A DNA stretch of 64,000 nt from Saussurea involucrata (Eukaryota; Streptophyta; Magnoliopsida; Asterales; Asteraceae). Location of the stretch: NCBI GenBank assembly GCA_033807775.1, contig CM066319.1, forward strand, positions 137,752,983 through 137,816,982. Reading direction: 5' to 3'. A program made the position numbers and the translations under genes. The notes under the pieces are model-generated. The model ran no database searches, had not been told where the DNA came from, and was given only the letters and a program-made list of their open reading frames with translations. Positions 58,401 to 64,000 of the stretch are shown in pieces (position 1 is the stretch's first letter; each line of letters begins with the position of its first letter).

Positions 58401-61400
58401 GAGCATCAAGCATGTCAGTCTAGAGAAGGAAACTATCCAGTTGTTGAGAAAATTGGATGAGTTCTAGTAATCTTGGATAAGTCAGATTAATGCAAAAGTT
58501 GTCAAAACATCACCATTCTGCAACAGTTTTGATGGCCTTTATTAAAATGTTGATGATCTTGATTTTCTGATACCAACGGAAGGCTATTTGAATTACTCAA
58601 CTAGATTCAGTGGGATATATGTTTTTCATTATGGTATCTTATGAAGGCAAATCTTTGAGTAACCGCATGCACTTCTTTATTCGGTTTGACTTCCCATTAA
58701 CTTTAGGAATAGGTCAATAGTGTTGATGCATCTGGGGTTTGGGAGGTGCCAATCCCCCCCCCCCCTCCCCTCTTTTCTGTCAAGATTAGTCTCAAAGTTT
58801 TGTTCTTGTATGCATACGTCGTGCAGGTTTGATTTCCAAAAGCTGCATAACGATTTAGGCCGCCAAAACATGGGTAAAGTAAAATTACAGACAGAAGAAT
58901 ATTAGGTGAAGATATTATCTGTATTGAGCATATCAACGTAAATAGGGCAAAGTAAAAGAAAAGCAAGAGAAGGATTTCATATTTCCCCACGATTGACTCC
59001 ACACCAGAACTATTATTAGTTTGTCTTCTTGTTCTATTTATTTTTTTTCCTTTACAATTCCGGTCGCTTGTCTTTTCACTTCATAAAGAGAAAAGATTGA
59101 AGTCAGCTGGGTAGTGAGCAAATCAATTTTGTGCTCTCTGTCGGTGATGAGTGTATTTTTTTCCCCCCAACAATTTTTTGGTTAAGATACTTCCTACAAC
59201 TTGTAAATCCAGAAGTGATTGTCACTTAAAGTTGCCTCTCCTACCCCAGATGCTCTTGATCACCTGTCTTAACATCGCTAAATAATTATGGGTTAGTAGA
59301 AGCTAGTTTAACACTTGAACTTCCATGTCTTTAAAGAGAGATCTGTATTGGGGGTGAATTTTCTTTACTGTTATTTATTTATTTCCCTTCCAGTTTTGTT
59401 GCATGAAATATATGTATAGTGTTCACAACACCTCCTTGTCGGTTTTGAACACATGCACTTTGGCCTTTTATTTGGTTTTAATCTATGTGAGATGGTTGGT
59501 CTTTTTATGGTTTTTGCAGATACTAATTCTAGAAATGCTTCTCAAAATGGACAAAATGATGTTAAAGCTTCTAGCCCATTAAAGGCATCTCAGGTATAAA
59601 ATTTATTTCTATTTCGTTTTTTTTGTATACGATATTTATTGGTGGACGGTTGGCAGTTGGCACATTTTTTTACTACAACTGTCGTTTATATCTGTAATAT
59701 TAATATCTTATGTTTAACATACAGAACAATATAGCTGGGCCAGATTTGGAGGAGAAGGCAGGCACAAGCGATCTAATTGATAATCGTGAGTTTTTCTTTA
59801 TCTTGAGTTTCAAGTTTATTAGTTTTCTTTCCTTCATTTCAATTTCATTACATAGGTATTCCAAATTGTATGCAAATACCCCCTCGGTCCCAAAATATAA
59901 TGAGAAAGGCATATGGTTTTAGAAGTGTGTAATCATTACACTCTTTAATAAACCAAATTACGATCATACCCTCAATAATAGATGGAGTAATGAGTTTTTC
60001 CATCTCATAATCAAGGATAGATTTGGAAAGTAGGCACTTTTGGAAGTTGACACTTATTTTTGGGACAAACTAAAACTAAAATAGAAACACGGACACTTAT
60101 TTTGGTTACACCCTTTAATAAACCAAATTACGACAATACCCTCAATAATAGAGGGAGTACTGATTTTCTCCATCTCATAGTCAAGGGTAGAATTGGAATG
60201 TAGGCACTTGCTTTTGGAAGTGCACACTTATTTTGGGATGAACTAAAACTAAAATAGAAACATGGACACTTATTTTGGTTACACTCTTTAATAGACCAAA
60301 TTACGATAATGCCCTCGATAATAGGGGGAGTAATGAATTTCTCCATCTCATAATCAAGGGTAGAATTGGAGAGTAGGCACTTACTTATGGGAGTTGACAC
60401 GTATTTTGGGAGAAACTAAAACTAAAATAGAAACGTGGACACTTATTTTGAGATGGAGGGAGGATATGAACTATCAAATATAGGTTAATTGACTTCTTTT
60501 CATGTTAGCAAAATATCTCACAGGTTGTTTGTTATGTATGATTTTCAGAGTCAATTAGTGGGTTGGACCAAGTCGAACACATGTCACAGCAGAAGCCGAA
60601 CTCAGTTGAGTCAGATAGCCAGAAAGATGATGGTGAGCATCGTAGGTGAAAAAAGTTGTTGTAGTTTATATGGGGCTCGCTAATCATCACCCGTTTGCAT
60701 AATTTAGGGGATAGTGCTCCAAATTCAAGGCCGGTTTCACCTGGGAAGTTGTACCGGGCTGCTCTTTTGAAAAACCGATTTGCCGATACAATTTTTAAGG
60801 CTCGAGAGAAGACACTCAACCAGGTTGGTTACAAAACCGACTGATTTGTTTTCTATAATCGTCTACTTTGACGTGATCAGATAAATTTGATCAATCAGGT
60901 TGAAAAGGGGGACCCCGAGAAGCTGCGTCGTGAGAAGGAAGAACTAGAAAATCAGAAAAGGAAAGGTTAGACATCAATTGACCTTGCAAGGGTAAAATGG
61001 TCAAAATACGATGAAGTTTGTCTTAGTTCCTGTTTAGTGTAACGAATATTTTTTTTCGTCAATCAATGTATTGAAGTTCTAAAATTTCATATTTAACGTA
61101 ACAAATTTTCAAATTTTCTTATTTTTGATCCATTTTGACCGATAATCTGCTGCTCTTGTAACATTTGATGACGTGGATATCAAGTTTATTGCCCACTTAG
61201 CTGTATCCCTTTTGTAACCGGGTTTCTACGTTATCAAATGCCCACAAGATCAGCAAGGTTGCTGGTCAAAAGCAGTACAAATTTGGAAAATTTGGAATTC
61301 TTTTACATTGATCAAGAAAAAAAATTATCCGTTACACTAATCAAGAACAAACCAAACTTTGTTTGCATCTTGATGCATTTTGCATGACTTTGTAATACAA

Positions 61401-62274
61401 CTCGCCTTTTGTTGTGGTCGTCAACCTGTCAATTGAATTTCGAGTTGTTTTATGTACAACCAGAAAAAGCTCGATTGCAAGCAGCAGCAGAGGCAGCAGA
61501 AAATGCTCGAAGGCGAGCTGAAGCAGAAGCTGCATTGGAAGCAAAGCGGAAGAGAGACCTCGAGAGGGAAGCAGCTCGGCAGGCATTATTGAAGGTATTC
61601 AAAGCTTTATCCGTCTTTATAATTTTCTAAAAACGAATAGTTGGAGTAACTTAGTTTTTCATATATTCCATGCCAACTGCACGAGTCCATGAATTAGGAC
61701 AACTCATTTGTATATCATCCACCTTGACAGGGATAGTTTAGTAATTTACCAAACATTTTCTTATTTTGTTCATCCTACTTTGGTGGGACAGAAAAAGTGC
61801 ATTTTTTTATCCCTACTCAGTCTCGGTCTAATTGTCGCACAAGATGTGGGACAACAAGTTTTTGTTTTGTTCTGTCTTGTACCGTTTTGCTACACCATCA
61901 CACCCTAATAAATTTACATTGAAATGAAACTTGGAAGTTAAGTTGTATTTAGTTTAAGATACCAAGTCCTTTTTGTGTAATCGTAGATGGAAAAGACGGT
62001 TGAAATTGACGAGACTTCACGGTTCATTGAGGACTTGGAAATGCTGAGGACCGTGAATCCCGAGCAGTTGCCGATGTCAGTAGACGAGACAAGCCCCGAT
62101 CACGAGTCACTGGAAGCGTTAGGCAGTTTCAAGTTCGGGGCCAGCAATCCATTGGAACAACTCGGGTTATACATCAAGCGGGATGAACACGAAGAGGACG
62201 ACGGTGAGCTCGAGCCACCGAGCGTCGTTCCGAGTGGGATAAATATTGATGTGGAAGAAGGCGAAATCGATTAA
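52428..62274 (+). CDS. GTE-family BET bromodomain transcription regulator (GTE8-12 clade), ten exons
   Basis: Chromatin reader predicted to bind acetylated histones in the nucleus. Exons: 52428-53612, 53703-53751, 53862-53993, 59520-59593, 59725-59785, 60549-60632, 60708-60823, 60899-60965, 61464-61594, 61987-62274. All introns are GT-AG and the exons join in phase to 728 codons. A conserved basic segment VPLSKLSPTEKKRW lies at about 65-80. The bromodomain (about 170-270) has PDYFNVIKNPMDLGTIKEKL and the acetyl-lysine-binding Asn in YNPPGND (N243). The NET domain is at about 315-385. Exon 2 starts LLHESGLSNS. Exons 8-9 form a charged coiled coil (EKARLQAAAEAAENARRRAE), and the tail is acidic, ending EEGEID. 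N-terminus and tail resemble Arabidopsis GTE8-GTE12; which member is uncertain. Intron 3 is 5.5 kb because of transposon insertions. Confidence 0.95.
54981..55227 (-). mobile_element. Element G 3' LTR
   Basis: 247 bp; gives the empty site for F2: TAGATTTAGGGTTTGATTGC without insertion. Confidence 0.92.
55228..55243 (-). promoter_or_regulatory. Element G polypurine tract
   Basis: The minus strand reads GTTCGGGGGCGGGTAT directly before the 3' LTR. Confidence 0.65.
55320..56050 (-). pseudogene. Captured fragment of an ER-type (P2A) Ca2+-ATPase, ECA-like
   Basis: In three frame pieces the minus strand encodes the middle of a P-type Ca2+ pump in correct order. Actuator domain (about 56044-55874): LVPNDIVEFGEILVGEKS and DMRV, with AGEN where TGES is expected. 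Next (about 55850-55790, another frame) VVFVGTTIINENC; then DTGMN and KVHSQIQEA (about 55760-55725). The TM3-TM4 part is shortened but keeps TPEGL. Finally the phosphorylation region AIVRKLPTVETFGFTAG, NKMGTLTTNQ, with NKMGT where DKTGT is expected, so the phosphorylated Asp is lost. It continues to YNPCDG (about 55345). No introns interrupt it. It has at least one shift and one stop (TGA near 55785). It lies in the same orientation as the retrotransposon. Confidence 0.85.
56412..57194 (-). CDS. Element G ORF of unknown function, starting in the LTR
   Basis: 260 codons on the minus strand. The first Met codons lie in the last bases of the 5' LTR, and the frame runs through the primer binding site, so that TGGTATCAGAGC is read as part of MVSEQ. 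The N-terminal third is a highly charged coiled coil (KKMLETLASMKSNLSSLKEE). The rest is serine- and proline-rich without recognised domains or zinc knuckle. It could be a remnant of a gag-like protein or another captured sequence; I cannot tell. Downstream it overlaps the next open stretch (55808-56533), which contains the ATPase fragment. Confidence 0.5.
   Translation of the reverse strand: MMNVQQMVSEQEILRSMISTTKKMLETLASMKSNLSSLKEELRKEEKWEDCEEHEKEKTTKERDLEKEIRDLPESEEIDNQGLIVEINESKVMMHHQSKAYQVTTNFLRDESRTLKFEIPRATFSGKGEEGIRADSYEFSLHPNSGWCPDLDPDPPDGYSQPLQANSPEGFSTISTLAGKVKMSSCKGSSIPSSTERSMATWAMSTKEDSSTTSGLAQSIYGPYDGPVQPEPSCVKTSNPFSGYDFSLCHSVFCSFCKNC
57164..57175 (-). promoter_or_regulatory. 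Element G primer binding site
   Basis: The minus strand reads TGGTATCAGAGC, two bases after the 5' LTR end; tRNA-iMet type. Confidence 0.9.
57178..58151 (-). mobile_element. Element G 5' LTR, interrupted by F2
   Basis: 247 bp when the 724-bp MITE and one TTA are removed, equal to the other LTR. Confidence 0.92.
57222..57945. mobile_element. Element F2: PIF/Harbinger-type MITE with TSD TTA
   Basis: 724 bp, TSD TTA at 57219-57221 and 57946-57948, confirmed by the empty site in the other LTR. The ends GGTGGCGTTTGGTTCG and complement of GGGGCTGTTTGGTTGG are inverted repeats. It includes a microsatellite-like cluster of CGTCGCCGCTGCCCACCTTCG (57470-57685). Minus-strand open frames across that cluster are repeat artefacts. 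Confidence 0.9.
59879..60464. mobile_element. Stowaway-like MITE with triplicated interior
   Basis: Lies in GTE intron 5. The ends CCCCCTCGGTCCCAAAATA and complement of CTCCCTCCATCTCAAAATAA, with TA on both sides, fit Stowaway (Tc1/Mariner-derived) elements. The interior is three tandem copies of about 174 bp (TTTAATAAACCAAATTACGA near 59944, 60115 and 60290, the last with one change), making it about twice the usual Stowaway length. Confidence 0.85.
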
Positions 62275-62760
62275 TCGGTCTTTGAAATGGACGATAACGT
62301 TTCTAATATGAGTATCTAGTTATGGTGTTAGAATGTTAGCATATGATGTTATTTTATGTGTATAGAAATGGTTGCTGGCTATTTAGCATTATTTGGAAGT
62401 GGGGTAAAAACCAAAAGAAAAGAAAGTTAAATGGTAAAAAAATTATGAAAAGAAAAAAGAAAAGGAATTTATAGAATGATTATGAAGGGTCGTTTTCAGG
62501 TGTGGAAGGCTTTGATTTCTGCATACTTTTGTACCATGTGAATGTTTTATTTTACGCCTTTTTTTGTTCCTTTTGGAAATGGGTGATTTGAGACTTTGTT
62601 CATATAATATTAATCTCATGGCAAGTCACGGAATGTAGGTTTTATCTAATCGTCCAGAGGTTTGTTCGCCTATGTAGATGGAATAACTTGAATTAATGAT
62701 TATCGTCCCCTTGTCTTTGTTCTTGTGTTCCATCGTTAAAACCTTACGTCAATCAAAAAG
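62275..62760 (+). other. 3' UTR and downstream region of the GTE gene
   Basis: AT-rich. No canonical AATAAA was located with certainty, so the cleavage site is undefined. Confidence 0.5.
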
Positions 62761-63400
62761 GGAATGTAGCTAACTAAGAGCTGTTTACCTATCGCTTACC
62801 AAGTAAGCACTTATCGACAATTACCAACAAAAGTTACCACCTTTACCTACCATGTTGGATAGCATTTTGATAGTTGGTAAACATATTTTTATTAAGTGTT
62901 TACCAAGTCTTCACCCACTTACCGCTAGAGATGGCCAAAATACCTGGCCGGGCCTCACTCCGAACCGGGCTGGAACACTATTACAAAGTCCGAGATTTTT
63001 TTGGGCCCGGGCGGGGCCGGGCTTGAGCACAAAGTACCAGGCTCACTTAGGCTTTTATAAATCCGGGCTTTGGGACAGGGCCGGGGCCGGGCCTTCACAA
63101 TTTTCTTTGTTTTTAATTTATAAATGTTAATTCTAATTATATGCACTTAAAAATGCGTAATTGGGTCGCTCAAATATTTGAGAAACGTTGTTAGACATTT
63201 GAAAAAAAAGTGTCGCATTTCATTTTTAGCGTTTTCCACAATTGTAGTGCCTCACGTCTAAGAGTTTGACGACTTAGCGGTTGGTAGCAAGGTTGTAGAC
63301 ACTTTGGGATCATCTTGGTCATGAGAAGATTGCTGAAATGTCCAAACGACAACCCCATTTGAATGACACATTTAATTGTCAATTCTCGGGTCAACATGGC
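62761..63400. other. Intergenic DNA with a GGGCCGGGC-rich repeat fragment
   Basis: About 62927-63105 contains CTAGAGATGGCCAAAATACC, then GGGCCGGGC phrases in both orientations. This is the layout of hAT-like MITEs in which short TIRs flank GC-rich sub-repeats. No TSD was found, so the boundaries are open. No gene. Confidence 0.4.
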
Positions 63401-64000
63401 ATCGTTCGACCATATTTGACCTTGATTGTCAACAGGCCCGTTCCTGACATTTTTTAGGCCCTGGGCGAGATGTAAAAAATGGGCCCTCGATAACTACGAT
63501 TTTTTTTAATATAATGTTTATATCATCGAAAATAACATTGAATTCAAAAGATACTAATTTATATAAAAGCGTTTTTCGCAGTAGTACTAGCACAAGATCA
63601 ATCAATAATTATTTCTAAGTTAATATTATCTATCATATTATTTTTACATAACATCGTCAATTCGTTTCACCATCAAAGACATCTTATGATATACCTTTAA
63701 AAAATATATTGAAATCATTTGAGGTCACTATGTTGACCACTAAGAGTAACAGTTTAATTAAATCAACATAAATTAGTTGTGTTTCCACATGTTACCTGAT
63801 GTTAATGGTTTTCATCACAATTTTAAACTTTTAGAGTTCAAATAAACTTTTTTAAGAACCATCAATCTTAGAATCAAAAGTCAATGTTGGTTATAGTTTG
63901 AGATATTATCTTGTTTTAGAGATAAGAGAGTACTTAAGATTCATGCACTCAATATTACATGAGAAAGAGTCAATCATGTATGAAAAGAATAAGATCGTTT
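63401..64000. other. AT-rich DNA, possible start of a hAT-like repeat
   Basis: CAGGCCCGTTCCTGACATTT followed by GGCCCTGGGCGAGA and GGGCCCTCGA (63434-63487) resembles the terminal sequence of CAGGGCCGG-type hAT derivatives. The other end would be outside the window. No gene. Confidence 0.35.

Larger units (their letters stand above)
53994..59519 (+). other. GTE intron 3, expanded by nested transposons
   Basis: 5526-bp intron from GTAATTGGG to TTTTTGCAG. Elements F, G and F2 occupy about 54896-58345. The rest (53994-54895 and 58346-59519) contains a C-run at about 58756-58769 and no other feature that I recognise. A short open read-through from exon 3 would end at 54053-54055. Confidence 0.85.

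Noticed and set aside
58720..59002. Small ORFs around the C-run in GTE intron 3
   Set aside because: No domain; they depend on a homopolymer and lie inside a supported intron.

Overview
The window is nuclear DNA of a flowering plant, most probably a eudicot. The evidence is an intron-rich bromodomain (BET/GTE family) gene, plant-type Ty3/Gypsy retrotransposons of the chromovirus (Tekay/Del-like) and Athila-like lineages, plant MITEs (Stowaway, PIF/Harbinger and hAT types) and long (TA)n tracts. I see no bacterial operons, CRISPR arrays, rRNA or convincing tRNA genes.

Layout. 1-624 is the end of an LTR in minus orientation, followed by a (TATG)n microsatellite. About 2.45-10.6 kb holds two blocks of a roughly 160-250 bp tandem repeat (about 24 copies), each unit ending in (TA)n and carrying two conserved palindromes. 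The first block is split by a MULE-like TIR element that itself contains a hAT-type MITE with a perfect 8-bp target-site duplication (TSD). The second block runs directly into a truncated LTR.

10.6-48.6 kb is one nested retrotransposon stack. Element A (Tekay-like, +, 10593-48618) was split inside its integrase by element B (Tekay-like, +, 15328-46153, TSD AAGGG). The 5' LTR of B was split by element C (Athila-like, +, 16377-28571, TSD TGTAT, both LTRs 1583 bp). The 3' LTR of B was split twice: by element D (degenerate gypsy element, -, 34599-42929, TSD TAAGT) and by a solo LTR E (Athila-like, -, 43473-45527, TSD ATATG). When the insertions are removed, both LTRs of B are exactly 1675 bp, which confirms the boundaries. 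All the gag-pol frames are broken by a few stops or frameshifts, so these are recently dead copies.

48.6-51.5 kb is AT-rich intergenic DNA with a short poly(A) retroposon, a 360-bp tandem duplication and a Harbinger-type MITE. From 51.5 kb a promoter with a palindromic double G-box leads into the only host gene I can support: a ten-exon GTE/BET bromodomain gene (CDS 52428-62274, + strand). The exons join in frame to 728 codons with bromodomain, NET domain, coiled coil and acidic tail. Its third coding intron is 5.5 kb long because a MITE in it carries a small non-autonomous LTR retrotransposon (G). G, whose LTRs are both 247 bp, holds a decayed intronless fragment of an ER-type (P2A) Ca2+-ATPase gene, and one of its LTRs was hit by another Harbinger MITE (TSD TTA). 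A Stowaway-like element with a triplicated interior sits in a later intron. The right edge, after the gene, has fragments of hAT-like repeats.
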